A stretch of DNA of 64,000 nucleotides from Brassica napus (taxonomy: Eukaryota > Streptophyta > Magnoliopsida > Brassicales > Brassicaceae), in the NCBI RefSeq assembly GCF_020379485.1, contig NW_026014691.1, positions 1-64,000 of the forward strand, given 5' to 3'. Shown piece after piece: positions 43,321 to 54,188 of the stretch. Both the position numbers and the translations under genes were made by a program. The notes below the pieces were generated by a model, which was given only the letters and a program-made list of their open reading frames with translations, made no database searches and was not told the origin of the DNA. Positions within the stretch are counted from its first letter, which is position 1, and every line of letters starts with the position of its first letter.

Positions 43321-44263
43321 GTAAGCAAACCTCTTAACCCTTAATAAGAGCTTGTGTCTTTATTTATTGTGCTGTGAGTGGTGTCTAGAGTCCCAGAATC
43401 TCATGTTTTGTTTATTGCATTGTCTTGAGTGTTGTCATAGCTTGAATCATCATGGATGTGTTGTAGAATTGAGTAGAATGTCTCTGCTGCTTACATCATG
43501 ATTGATAAGTTCTTTTGCATACATAAGCATATCTCATACTGTCTAAGTTCAATCCTAGTGTTATCTGATGCTATTGCCTATGTTTAATCCACCAATGAAA
43601 GTCTTGCATCAATTAGAAATTGTCTAAGTTGCTTGCATCATTGGTTCTGATTGAAACTGTTGTGCAGAGCTTTAATATTACTCATGGATTGAACCCGTTG
43701 CATTCATATAGCTAATGCTTTAAGATTGTGCATTCATGTAGTAATGCATTTAAAAATGAGCCTAAATTGCAAATGACCTGATATAAGCTTTGCATTTAGA
43801 GAACTGTATAGAACTTGCATTGTCATTGTTAGAAATTTAAATCTGCTTGTCTCGACTCAATCCAGTTCTGATTGTTGCTATGCCATAGTTAAATACATCA
43901 GTGATGTCTTATAAGCATTTAGAAGTATGTCTAAGCTACTTGAATCATTGGCCTTGATAAAACTAGTGAGCATATGCATGAATTGTGTCACTCTTGTCGC
44001 CTTAATTGCAGAAGTATCATCTAGACTTGTGTTCCATTTTGAATTGAATCTGTTTCATTCATATAGTTAGTGTAACCTAATGCATTCATCTATTGTTGCA
44101 TTTAAAAAAAACTGAATTGATTGTCTTTGCTAGATTGTCTTGATTGTCTAGCTTGTTTCAAGTATCATATATTATTGTGGCATTGGTGATCAAACAGGAT
44201 GGATGATCTTGGTTTGATCCCAATGGGATGATCTGATCTTGCATTGAGTTTTGGTGGTGTTAG
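43321..44263 (+). other. Intron-like segment 2 of H
   Basis: It runs from GTAAGC after ATCTCTTGTTT to GGTGTTAG before GTACACAAGG. The uninterrupted form shows that K entered this segment in C. AT-rich, with an A run near 44104. Confidence 0.5.
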
Positions 44264-45599
44264 GTACACAAGGGAAGTGATACATGTAACTCGCCATCAA
44301 CCAAGAATGTAGAGACAAAGGTCTTGTGCCATTGCATATCATCACTAGGACATGTTAGTCCATAATCTACAGGAAGTGTAGTGTGATTGAGTATGCAATG
44401 AGAGATAGCCATTGCATAATACCATTGGACATATCTAGTCCTTAGTCTACAGGAAGTGTAGCATGGGTCATTATGCAATGAGAGGTGTGTCTTGTGAGAC
44501 TCTCTATGGTGATTCAAACACCCTAGTTCCTGGTTAAGGAAGAGAGTAAACTCACAAGAAGAAAGCTATCATAAAAAGATGATAGTTATTAGACCATGGA
44601 GATGCTTAGGATCATCACAAGCTTAGCTCCTTCTAGTCTAGGTTCTAAGCTTGAGGGGGAGTCTTAATGCATATGATCCATGGTCAGTAACAAGTCGGTG
44701 CAAAGGCTTCTACAAGGATCATCAACCGGACCAAGTCAGTGGCGTGTCTAGGCAAGAGGCTGTTCAGAGCAGCCTTGGCAAGTGAGGAAGAAGGCTCTCC
44801 ATCAATGCAGCTTCAATAAGAGGTGATTGAGGAGAAGCTGATGAATCCATTCTGCCTTTCCAAGAAGTTGATGATGCCATGAAGATGGTGCATTGAGAGA
44901 GTTTGGAAACTCACAAAAACACAAGGGAAGTTCCCTTAGACTTTTAAAACTCTTTTCAATCTTTTTCATTCATCTTATTCATTGCTTGTGCTTGAAAAGA
45001 TACTTAAGATGATCATGATTGAATTGTGAGATTGTGTGCATCAAGTGTGATGCAGGATATTCATTTTCTTGTTTTTGATAGGTACTGATGCACCTTTGGG
45101 ATAATGTATCAGGTACCATTGCTTGAGCCTCACTAAAGATGTTCCTGGTCAGTTCCTAGCTTCTCTAAGATGGCTGAGAAGTCTGTTGAGAGGGGGAGAT
45201 CCAAACCAGTTCTATGAAGAGGGCAAGCCGTGTGTGAAATCTTGATCAGCCTCACTAGTGTTGTGAAGATGATCTGGTCGTGTCCTAGCTTCTCTAAGAA
45301 GGCTGTGAAGTCAGTTGAGAGGGGGAGACCTCAAACCAGTTCCATGAAGAGGTGAAGCTGAGTTGTTGAGTGCGCAAAGTCTTGTGGAGTTGCCGCACCA
45401 GTTTAGGCCGTGATCCAGAACTTCTTGTGTCCAACCTCACTGGTTCTAAGGCACAAGAGTTCACTGGCCAATCCCTAGGCTTTGGAGAGCTCTACTCTTT
45501 TTCCCTTGCAAGGTTTTGTCCCATTGGGTTTTCCTTGTAAGGTTTTTAATGAGGGAGACTCTTCAGAGTTCCAAGCTTGGCTTAGGATCTCCTAAAGTC
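44264..45599 (+). other. H third exon and 3' internal region
   Basis: It holds the RNA pair (44330-44480), an internal PPT-like AAGCTTGAGGGGGAG near 44648-44662, possible further acceptors at about 45080 and 45110, and the stem-loop motif at 45493-45554. No coding gene is seen. Confidence 0.55.
44330..44480 (+). ncRNA. Tandem pair of structured RNA candidates (H copy)
   Basis: The units are 44330-44400 and 44410-44480, each 71 nt with an 80-bp period. All stems of the C copy are present without change. Confidence 0.5.
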
Positions 45600-45614
45600 A
45601 AGCTTGAGGGGGAG
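45600..45614 (+). other. Polypurine tract of H
   Basis: AAGCTTGAGGGGGAG abuts the 3' LTR. Confidence 0.92.
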
Positions 45615-46578
45615 TGTTGAACTGAAGAGAAGATGGAGCTTGTACAAGAATAGGGCAAGCTCTAGAAGATGTCTAGAAGAGTTCAACCAAGCTTCAGAAG
45701 TGTTCTGAAGGAGTTATCTTGTGAAGTTAAGTCTAGGAAAGACTTAGACTGATCATGTGGAGGCTTTGGAGGAGTTAAAGAGAAGATGGAAGTATGGTGC
45801 AAAGATAGGGCGTTCGGTACGGCCATGGTACGGCCTAAGGTGATCCAAGAAGGTGTAAGGGTTAACCATAGAAGGAAGTTGGATGAAGGCATAGGACGAG
45901 TGTACGGACCTCAAGGCCGTACAGCGTCCGTACATCCCATCCGGTCCAGCCATCACTCGGATCAGTCTTGATCAAGTTGTGCAATGTGTGGGCGCGGCAG
46001 GTTTGAATTACCAAGGCCGTTGAAGGCTTATGGAGGGAAGGAATATGCTGAGCATCTTGTATAGATAAGGAGCAAGCTGTAAAGTGAAAGCAAAAGCAAA
46101 AGGTAAAGGCAAAAGGAGAAGCATGTATCTGGTCACATAAGGAGCAAGATACATTGGCGCCTTCAGTCTCCTGTTGCCTCAGTTTGAATCAACCAATTAC
46201 AAGACAAGCTGCCAAGACCAAAGACCAGCCTTATCTTATCCAGGCCGTCCATCATTCAAGTTAATATCAGCCCTAGGATATAGGTTTATGATATTGCAAA
46301 GTGTAGAGACATATATAAGCCAAGGATTGGCGATTGTAAGAGATTAAGTGAGTTAGGGGGTTTCCCTCTCCTTCTCTAATCTAAAACACTAATCTTCAGT
46401 CTCTTATTCTCTCAGTCTCTCTAGTCTCTTAAGTCTCTTAATCTCTCTGTTCTTAAGTCTCTTATACACTCTCACAAATCTCTCTTCCTAAATCACCTAG
46501 AACAAGCTCTAATCATTCTTCATTGAAGCTTATACACACACACATACTACCAGAGTAGAGATCTCTTTAAAAATCATA
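45615..46578 (+). repeat. H 3' LTR
   Basis: It is 964 bp, partner of 40579-41542, and is followed by the TSD CACAG. Confidence 0.93.
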
Positions 46579-46673
46579 CACAGCTTCAACACCTTCAAGA
46601 CTACTCGCGTGTAGCTTCAAAGACGTTTAGCTTGTAACTCTCTAAAGATCAAACCCCAGATTCAAATGAACCT

Positions 46674-46686
46674 GGCTCTGATACCA
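46674..46686 (-). other. Primer binding site of A2
   Basis: Minus-strand TGGTATCAGAGCC abuts the LTR. Leader lies between here and H. Confidence 0.9.
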
Positions 46687-47294
46687 TATGAGATTAAGAG
46701 ATCCTTAGAGTAAACAGAATAAAGAGAGTGTTTAGGAAGTGATTAAGAGAAGTTTGTGAAAGATTAGGAGACTAGATAGAGCCGTTTAGTGTCTAAGAGA
46801 AAAGCATAGTGTCTAAGAGATTAGAGAGACTCAAACTGCATAATCTTCATTAGGGTTGATGAGTTACAATATATAGAGAGAGCATACAAGGGTTTTCGAA
46901 ATCAAGAGAAGACTAAAGCATGTGAGGTCAATCAGGAGAGGATAAGCTCATTTGGACTAGCCAATTAGCTTCTCCACATGCGCGGAGTATCTGGCATCTT
47001 GGACCGAGATGCTCTTGCCTTTCCAGCTGTTCCAGCCTGTCAAGGCGCGCTCTACCTTATCCCTAAACGGTCTGATGCCTCAAGGTAAGTCCCTTCCCTT
47101 TACCTTAGTTACCGTGTTACTTGGCTGATGCAAGGTAAGTCTTGGTCGATGCTGGATGGTACGGACTGTACGGCTTGTACGGCCTTGTACGGACGTCCGT
47201 ACCATGCTCTCCCTAAACTCTCTCAAGCTTCCTCATCTCCTTTCCTCTTCAACTCCTTAGCTCTTCATACATATATATTCAGCTCAACTCAACA
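46687..47294 (-). repeat. A2 5' LTR
   Basis: It is 608 bp, the same ends and length as the A1 LTRs, with the CCGTAC cluster and palindrome at about 47159-47205. Confidence 0.94.
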
Positions 47295-47296
47295 AG

Positions 47297-50200
47297 TGCT
47301 GGATCCTACACCCCCATTTGAAGCCGGCCAAGTTCAACAAGGAGAGAGAGGGAAGAGCTCACCTTTCTGCAGAGACAAGTGAAGCTGGCGCATCAGGAGC
47401 TGGCTCATCTGGTCTTGCGGGTGAAAGTGAAGGAAGAGCCTTAACCTCTCACCACCAAGGAGCTGTGAAGAACATGGATCATGAGGTGATCAAGAAGTCA
47501 GACATTGATGCCTTGATCAAAGCCCTTAAAGAGTCTGGTAAAGCCCTTGGTTATTCCTATACTGCTCATATGTTGCCTAGAACTTGTGATAGCTTGCTAG
47601 GAAACTTTGATAGAATGGGAAATGAACCAGATAGATATACAACCTTTGCTGCTGATAGGATGTCTAGAAATGAATTCACATTGCTTGATCTCATTGATAA
47701 ACTGAAACTGGTAAAAGAATCACCTAGGAATCATATTGCTCAAGGAATAAAACCGTTGATTATTGATTCAGGTGCTTCACATCATATGATAAGTGATGAT
47801 AGCCTTATAAAGAACATAGAACCGGCTCATGGACATGTAATGATTGCAAATGGTGATAGAATTCCTATTAGAGGAGTAGGAGACTTGAAACTGTTTAATA
47901 AGGATTCTAAAGCTTTGTACATGCCTGAGTTTACTTCTAATCTATTATCTGTTAAGAGGTGTACCAATGATCTTCAATGCAATGTTATTTTCAGTCCTAA
48001 TGATGTGAAATTTCAGGATATTGAAAGCAGTAAGTTGATTGGGCAAGGAGTAACCAAAGGAGACCTTTATTTACTTGAAGACCTTTCTATCATTTCTAGT
48101 TCTAGTTGCTTGTTGAGTTCCGTTTTAAGTAGAGGTGCATTGTGGCATTCTAGGCTAGGACATCCACATGTTAGAGCCTTAAGCTTAATGTTACCAGGTG
48201 TCATGTTTAAAAATAATGAATGTGAAGCTTGTATTTTGGGAAAACATTGTAAGACTGTGTTCAAGAGATCTACTACTATCTATGATAAATGCTTTGATCT
48301 TGTTCATTCTGATGTATGGACTGCTCCATGCTTATCTAGGGACAATTACAAATACTTTGTCACATTCATAGATGAAAAATCCAAATACACCTGGATAACA
48401 CTAATTAAAACAAAGGATAGGGTTCTAGATGCATTTAGAAACTTTCAATCATATGTTTCTAACCAGTATAATGCCAAGATTAAGATTTTCAGGTCTGATA
48501 ATGGTGGAGAGTATACTGGCCATGCATTCAAGAACCATCTAGCTCAACATGGGATACTTCACCAAACGAGTTGCCCCTATACACCTCAACAAAATGGAGT
48601 GGCTGAGAGAAAGAACAGACATCTTATGGAAGTGGCTAGATCAATGATGTTCCAGATGAGAGTGCCAAAGAGATTCTGGAGTGATGCTGTGATCACGGCT
48701 TGCTACCTAATCAATAGGATTCCAACCAAGATCCTGGAAGACAAAGCTCCTTATGAAGTTCTCAACAACAGCAAGCCAGTCCTAGATCACCTAAGAGTGT
48801 TTGGGTGTGTAAGCTATGTTCTTATCCCGGGAGAGATAAGAAACAAGCTGGAAGCAAAGAGTATCAAAGCTATGATGATAGGATACTCAACCACACAGAA
48901 GGGATACAAGTGCTTTGTTCCTGAGTCAAGGAGAGTTCTTGTATCAAGAGATGTCAAGTTCTTTGAAGAGAAGAGCTACTATGAAGATAAAGATTGGAAA
49001 GAGCTGGAGGATCTTTCACAACCTTCAGATAGAGCTACAAGCTTGAGACAGATACTAGAAGGTCTTGGAATTGGAATGTCCCAGGAGTCGACAGAGAATC
49101 AGTCATCTGAAAGACAAGAAGCTGAAGAACCATCTCACCTTGATCATGAGGGAGGGAATGGAATTGAGCCGGATGAGAATCAAGATTTTGCGGATCATCC
49201 TGATCAAGGTGGAGCTGAACCAAGTAATGAAGAGCTTAATGAGTTACCAGAACAAGGAGAAGTGGAAGCAACTGAAGTAGAAGCACCAGAGCAAGCACCA
49301 GCTGAGGTACCATTGAGGAGAAGCACACGGCTGAAGAGAGATGCTTCCAACTGGGTAAACACGAGAGTGTACTACAATGCCCAGGCTGTGGAGCATCCTT
49401 CTCAAGCTGTGTGTTCATTTGCCTGTTATCCAAAGGAGCATTGCGCATTCATGATGAGCCTAGATGAAAGTAGTGTACCAAGATCATATGAAGAGGCAAT
49501 GCTACATCAAGATTGGAAGGAATCTGTTGGAGATGAGGCAAATGCCATGATAAAGAATGACACTTGGTTTGAAAGTGAGTTGCCAAAAGGAAAGAAGGCA
49601 GTAACCAGCAAGTGGATATTCACCATTAAGTATCTACCTGATGGAACCATTGACAGAAAGAAGACAAGACTGGTGGCTAGAGGATACACTCAAACATATG
49701 GGGAAGACTACATTGATACCTTTGCCCCTGTTGCTAAGCTACATACAATAAGAATTGTATTGTCTCTTGCTGTGAACCTTGAGTGGGAGCTTTGGCAGAT
49801 GGATGTGAAGAATGCATTTCTTCAGGGAGAACTAGAAGATGAAGTGTACATGCATCCACCACCGGGTCTTGAACATCTTGTGAAACCAGGGAATGTATTG
49901 AGACTCAAGAAGGCAATCTATGGGTTGAAGCAATCACCTAGAGCATGGTACAACAAGCTGAGTACTACTCTGAATGGCCGTGGGTTCAAGAAGTCAGAGT
50001 TGGATCACACCCTCTTCACCCTCACTACACCTTCAGGTATCATCTGTCTACTCGTATATGTTGATGACATTATCATAACAGGTAGTGATAAGGCTGGTAT
50101 AAAAGCCACAAAGGAGTTTTTGAAATCTGTGTTTGAAATCAAGGACTTAGGGGAAATGAAATACTTCCTTGGAATTGAGTTGTGTAGATCTAAGGAAGGA

Positions 50201-51025
50201 TTGTTCATTTCCCAAAGGAAGTATACACTTGATCTTTTGAAAGATGCAGGTATACAAGGAGACAAGACAGCAAAGATGCCTCTTGAAGATGGATACAAGG
50301 TTCCACGTGAGGGGGAGGTTGAAGATAGCAAGGCCTTTCATGATCCAAAGCTGTACAGGAAGCTAGTAGGGAAGCTCATCTACCTTACAATCACACGACC
50401 AGACATATGCTTTGCGGTGAACCAAGTGAGCCAGCATATGCAAGTCCCAAAGGATCATCACTGGCGAATGGTGGAGAGACTTCTCTTGTATCTGAATGGG
50501 ACGTCAAGCCTTGGAGTGTGGATGGGATGTAACAAGAGCACTGAAGTGGTGGGATACTGTGATGCGGATTGGGCTGGAGATAGAGCAGACAGGAGATCAA
50601 CCACCGGCTATTGTACATTCATTGGAGGCAACTTGGTGACTTGGAAGAGTAAGAAGCAGAAGGTGGTGTCTTGTTCAAGCGCTGAAGCTGAGTATAGAGC
50701 AATGCTGAAGCTTACCAATGAGTTGGTATGGATCAAAGGAATCTTGAAGCACTTGGAGATAGAGCAGGGAACTCCAATGACTATGCATTGTGATAATCAA
50801 GCGGCTATACACATTGCGACCAACTCAGTCTTCCATGAGAGAACCAAGCACATTGAAGTTGATTGTCACAAGGTGAGGCAGATGATTGTCTTGGGAGTGA
50901 TCTTGCCATGCTACACAAGGAGTGAGGATCAACTTGCGGATGTGTTCACCAAGGCCGCAAGACAAAAGACTATGGAGTCCATTCATACCAGATTGGGGCT
51001 CATAGATCATTCCCAAAGGAGCTGA
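47297..51025 (+). CDS. B polyprotein: end of Gag, protease, integrase, RT, RNase H
   Basis: The frame is open from the knuckle cysteine (CWILHPHLKPAKF, 47297) to the stop at 51023-51025; no start codon remains because A2 cuts Gag. Numbering from the Met at 47318: protease D150-S-G. Integrase has H277, H282, C302, C305 and D332, D394, E430 with 35 residues between the last two, and the motif VAERKNRHLMEVARS. RT runs from about 740, with D829 (QMDVKNAFLQGEL) and YVDD at 914-917. RNase H has D1082, E1123 and D1159. An acidic linker lies at 575-665. This is the most intact pol in the window. It reverse-transcribes and integrates the element. Confidence 0.94.
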   Translation, partial: CWILHPHLKPAKFNKEREGRAHLSAETSEAGASGAGSSGLAGESEGRALTSHHQGAVKNMDHEVIKKSDIDALIKALKESGKALGYSYTAHMLPRTCDSLLGNFDRMGNEPDRYTTFAADRMSRNEFTLLDLIDKLKLVKESPRNHIAQGIKPLIIDSGASHHMISDDSLIKNIEPAHGHVMIANGDRIPIRGVGDLKLFNKDSKALYMPEFTSNLLSVKRCTNDLQCNVIFSPNDVKFQDIESSKLIGQGVTKGDLYLLEDLSIISSSSCLLSSVLSRGALWHSRLGHPHVRALSLMLPGVMFKNNECEACILGKHCKTVFKRSTTIYDKCFDLVHSDVWTAPCLSRDNYKYFVTFIDEKSKYTWITLIKTKDRVLDAFRNFQSYVSNQYNAKIKIFRSDNGGEYTGHAFKNHLAQHGILHQTSCPYTPQQNGVAERKNRHLMEVARSMMFQMRVPKRFWSDAVITACYLINRIPTKILEDKAPYEVLNNSKPVLDHLRVFGCVSYVLIPGEIRNKLEAKSIKAMMIGYSTTQKGYKCFVPESRRVLVSRDVKFFEEKSYYEDKDWKELEDLSQPSDRATSLRQILEGLGIGMSQESTENQSSERQEAEEPSHLDHEGGNGIEPDENQDFADHPDQGGAEPSNEELNELPEQGEVEATEVEAPEQAPAEVPLRRSTRLKRDASNWVNTRVYYNAQAVEHPSQAVCSFACYPKEHCAFMMSLDESSVPRSYEEAMLHQDWKESVGDEANAMIKNDTWFESELPKGKKAVTSKWIFTIKYLPDGTIDRKKTRLVARGYTQTYGEDYIDTFAPVAKLHTIRIVLSLAVNLEWELWQMDVKNAFLQGELEDEVYMHPPPGLEHLVKPGNVLRLKKAIYGLKQSPRAWYNKLSTTLNGRGFKKSELDHTLFTLTTPSGIICLLVYVDDIIITGSDKAGIKATKEFLKSVFEIKDLGEMKYFLGIELCRSKEGLFISQRKYTLDLLKDAGIQGDKTAKMPLEDGYKVPREGEVEDSKAFHDPKLYRKLVGKLIYLTITRPDICFAVNQVSQHMQVPKDHHWRMVERLLLYLNGTSSLGVWMGCNKSTEVVGYCDADWAGDRADRRSTTGYCTFIGGNLVTWKSKKQKVVSCSSAEAEYRAMLKLTNELVWIKGILKHLEIEQGTPMTMHCDNQAAIHIATNSVFHERTKHIEVDCHKVRQMIVLGVILPCYTRSEDQLADVFTKAARQKTMESIHTRLGLIDHSQRS

Positions 51026-51047
51026 TCCCCTTTGCCATGAGGTCTTC

Positions 51048-51110
51048 ACTCTTTTTCCCTCATCAAGGTTTTGTCCCAATGGGTTTTCCTTGGTGAGGTT
51101 TTTAATGAGG
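51048..51110 (+). other. Conserved pre-PPT stem-loop motif of B
   Basis: CTCTTTTTCCCTCATCAAGG...CCTTGGTGAGGTTTTTAATGAGG, with pairing arms CATCAAGG and CCTTGGTG. Confidence 0.6.
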
Positions 51111-51152
51111 AAGATCTCATGGTGGTTCCAAGCTTAACTAAGTTACTAAGTT

Positions 51153-51167
51153 AAGCTTGAGGGGGAG
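51153..51167 (+). other. Polypurine tract of B
   Basis: AAGCTTGAGGGGGAG abuts the LTR. Confidence 0.92.
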
Positions 51168-51715
51168 TGTTGAAATGAGTTGATCAATATGTGAGAAGAT
51201 GGCTTAGGGAGTTGAGGATGTGAGAATGTTAGGGATCGACCAGGCCGTACAAGAGGCCGTACTGGCCGTACCGTCCGTACTGTCCGGGTCGATCCATAAC
51301 TCGACCAAGAAGAGAAGTTACCCGGGTAAGAGAGGTAAACGGCCAAAGGGGTTTTACCTTAGAAGATATGACTGTTTGGATGGATAGAGTGACCGCGGCT
51401 TATCCTGACAGTCTGGCACAGGCTGTAAAGGCAAAAGGAGTCTCACCCAAAGATGCCTTAAGCGTGTGATCTTCCCCATTGGTTTACATTCAAATTAAAG
51501 CAACCTTATCCTTGACCTCACATGCTTAGTGCTTCTGAATACCCTAATGTCTCTCTCTATATATTGTAAACTCTGTCTTGATTAATGATTAACACGAGTT
51601 CATCATATTCTCTCTCTAGTTCATCATGTTTCTCTTCTACATTTCATAAATCATCTCATCTCACTTTAATCTTTCTCTAAATCTCTCAATACCTGTTCAA
51701 CTCTCTAAAATCATA
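51168..51715 (+). repeat. B 3' LTR
   Basis: It starts TGTTGAAATG and ends AATCATA, 548 bp. The CCGTAC cluster (CCGTACAAG, CCGTACTGG, CCGTACCGTCCGTAC) is near 51244-51284 and a TATA-like CTATATATT near 51557. Confidence 0.93.
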
Positions 51716-52425
51716 TAAAGTAATGGAGAATCACTAGGAAGTTGAATAAATCTCATAGGAGTTAGGATGAAGAAGCTATCCCACTTTCAAAATCAGGTGA
51801 TCCCAGTTTTCCTGTTTGGGAATATGACAGCTTCTTTGTCATTCTAATCAAACCAGGATGAATCGTGATCTAAGAAGCTTGAATTGGATACATAAAGTAG
51901 TGGAGAACCATTAGGAAGTAGAATAAATCTCATAGGAGTTAGGATGAAGAAGCTATCCCACTTTCAAATTAGGTGATCCCAGTTTTCCTGTTTGGGAATA
52001 TGACAGCTTCCTTGTCATTCTAATCAAACCAGGATGAATGACGATGTAAGAAGCTTGATTTTGTTATATAAAGTTATGGAGAATCACTAGGAAGTTGAAT
52101 AAATCTCATAGGAGTTAGGATGAAGAAGCTATCCCACTTTCAAATCAGGTGATCCCAGTTTTCCTGTTTGGGAATATGACAGCATCCTTGTTATTCTAAT
52201 CAAACCAGGATGAATCGCGATGTAAGAAGCTTGATTTTGATACATAATGTAATGGAGAATCACTAGGAAGTTGAATAAATCTCATAGGAGTTAGGATGAA
52301 GAAGCTATCCCACTTTCAAATCATGTGATTCTAGTTTTCCTGTTTGGGAATATAACAGCTTGCTTGTCATTCTAATCGAACCAGGATGAATCGCGATGTA
52401 AGAAGCTTGATTTTGATACATAAAG

Positions 52426-54188
52426 TAATGGAGAATCACTAGGAAGTTGAATAAATCTCATAGGAGTTAGGATGAAGAAGCTATCCCACTTTCAAAATCA
52501 GGTGATCCCAGTTTTCCTGTTTGGGAATATGACAGCTTCTTTGTCATTCTAATCAAACCAGGATGAATCGTGATCTAAGAAGCTTGAATTGGATACATAA
52601 AGTAGTGGAGAACCATTAGGAAGTAGAATAAATCTCATAGGAGTTAGGATGAAGAAGCTATCCCACTTTCAAATCAGGTGATCCCAGTTTTCCTGTTTGG
52701 GAATATGACAGCTTCCTTGTCATTCTAATCAAACCAGGATGAATCGCGACGTAAGAAGCTTGATTTTGATACATAAAGTAATGGAGAATCATTAGGAAGT
52801 TGAATAAATCTCATAGGAGTTAGGATGAAGAAGCTGTCCCACTTTCAAATCAGGTGATCCCAATTTTCCTGTTTGGGAATATGACAGCTTCTTTGTCATT
52901 CTAATCAAACCAGGATGAATCATGATGTAAGAAGCTTGAATTGGATACATAAAGTAATGGAGAACCATTAGGAAGTTGAATAAATCTCATAGGAGTTAGG
53001 ATGAAGAAGCTATCCCACATTCAAATCAGGCGATCCCAGTTTTCCTGTTTGGGAATATGACAGCTTCCTTGTCATTCTAATCAAACCAGGATGAATCGCG
53101 ACGTAAGAAGCTTGATTTTGATACATAAAGTAATGGAGAATCATTAGGAAGTTGAATAAATTTCATAGGAGTTAGGATGAAGAAGCTGTCCCACTTTCAA
53201 ATCAGGTGATCCCAATTTTCCTGTTTGGGAATATGACAGCTTCTTTGTCATTCTAATCAAACCAGGATGAATCGCGATGTAAGAAGCTTGATTTTGATAC
53301 ATAATGTAATGGAGAATCACTAGGAAGTTGAATAAATCTCATAGGAGTTAGGATGAAGAAGCTATCCCACTTTCAAATCATGTGATCCTAGTTTTCCTGT
53401 TTGGGAATATAACAGCTTGCTTGTCATTCTAATCGAACCAGGATGAATCGCGATGTAAGAAGCTTGATTTTGATACATAAAGTAATGGAGAATCACTAGG
53501 AAGTTGAATAAATCTCATAGGAGTTAGGATGAAGAAGCTATCCCACTTTCAAAATCAGGTGATCCCAGTTTTCCTGTTTGGGAATATGACAGCTTCTTTG
53601 TCATTCTAATCAAACCAGGATGAATCGTGATCTAAGAAGCTTGAATTGGATACATAAAGTAGTGGAGAACCATTAGGAAGTAGAATAAATCTCATAGGAG
53701 TTAGGATGAAGAAGCTGTCCCACTTTCAAATTAGGTGATCCCAGTTTTCCTGTTTGGGAATATGACAGCTTCCTTGTCATTCTAATCAAACCAGGATGAA
53801 TCGCGACGTAAGAAGCTTGATTTTGATACATAAAGTAATGGAGAATCATTAGGAAGTTGAATAAATCTCATAGGAGTTAGTATGAAGAAGCTGTCCCACT
53901 TTCAAATCAGGTGATCCCAATTTTCCTGTTTGGGAATATGACAGCTTCTTTGTCATTCTAATCAAACCAGGATGAATCATGATGTAAGAAGCTTGAATTG
54001 GATACATAAAGTAGTGGAGAACCATTAGGAAGTTGAATAAATCTCATAGGAGTTAGGATGAAGTAGCTATCCCACTTTCAAATCAGGTGATCCCAGTTTT
54101 TCTGTTTGGGAATATGACAGCTTCCTTGTCATTCTAATCAAACCAAGATGAATCACGATGTAAGAAGCTTGATTTTTGACACATAAAG
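52426..54188. repeat. Higher-order repeat block, copy 1 (10 monomers)
   Basis: The ten monomers from 52426 repeat in the same order at 54189-55950, with only about three visible differences over 1763 bp. Neighbouring monomers differ at many more positions. Confidence 0.8.

Larger units (their letters stand above)
40579..46578 (+). mobile_element. Element H: complete non-autonomous copia-like element, uninterrupted
   Basis: H is 6000 bp. LTRs 40579-41542 and 45615-46578 are both 964 bp and nearly identical by eye. The TSD is CACAG. The PBS and PPT are standard for the family. It is the best reference for the family because nothing is nested in it. Order: leader 41556-41986, intron-like 41987-42515, exon with a 108-bp tandem repeat, zinc-knuckle remnant, intron-like 43321-44263, exon with the RNA pair, tail with stem-loop motif, PPT. 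No pol is present. Confidence 0.94.
38946..47294 (-). mobile_element. Element A2: Ty1/copia element of family A, cut by E and H
   Basis: A2 reads on the minus strand from its 5' LTR (46687-47294, 608 bp as in A1). Its leader is split by H (40579-46578) and its Gag-protease frame runs to 38946, where E is inserted. The remainder lies beyond E, outside the window. It sits in the gag of B; the TSD candidate on this side is AGTGC (47295-47299). Gag keeps the five-G run that is short in A1. The LTR differs from A1 by at least one base. Confidence 0.93.
47295..51715 (+). mobile_element. Element B: Ty1/copia element inserted in the satellite, 5' part outside window
   Basis: B enters at its Gag zinc knuckle, where A2 is inserted, and continues through an unbroken pol frame, PPT and 3' LTR. 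The LTR end abuts satellite sequence; TAAAG (51716-51720) is the expected TSD within the monomer. It is related to A1 (same domain order and PPT, with many amino-acid differences in the linker regions) but is a different subfamily, with a 548-bp LTR. It is the outermost element of the left stack. Confidence 0.94.

Noticed and set aside
47128..47382. 84-codon ORF across the A2/B junction
   Set aside because: It joins A2 LTR antisense sequence to B; it is an artefact of the insertion.
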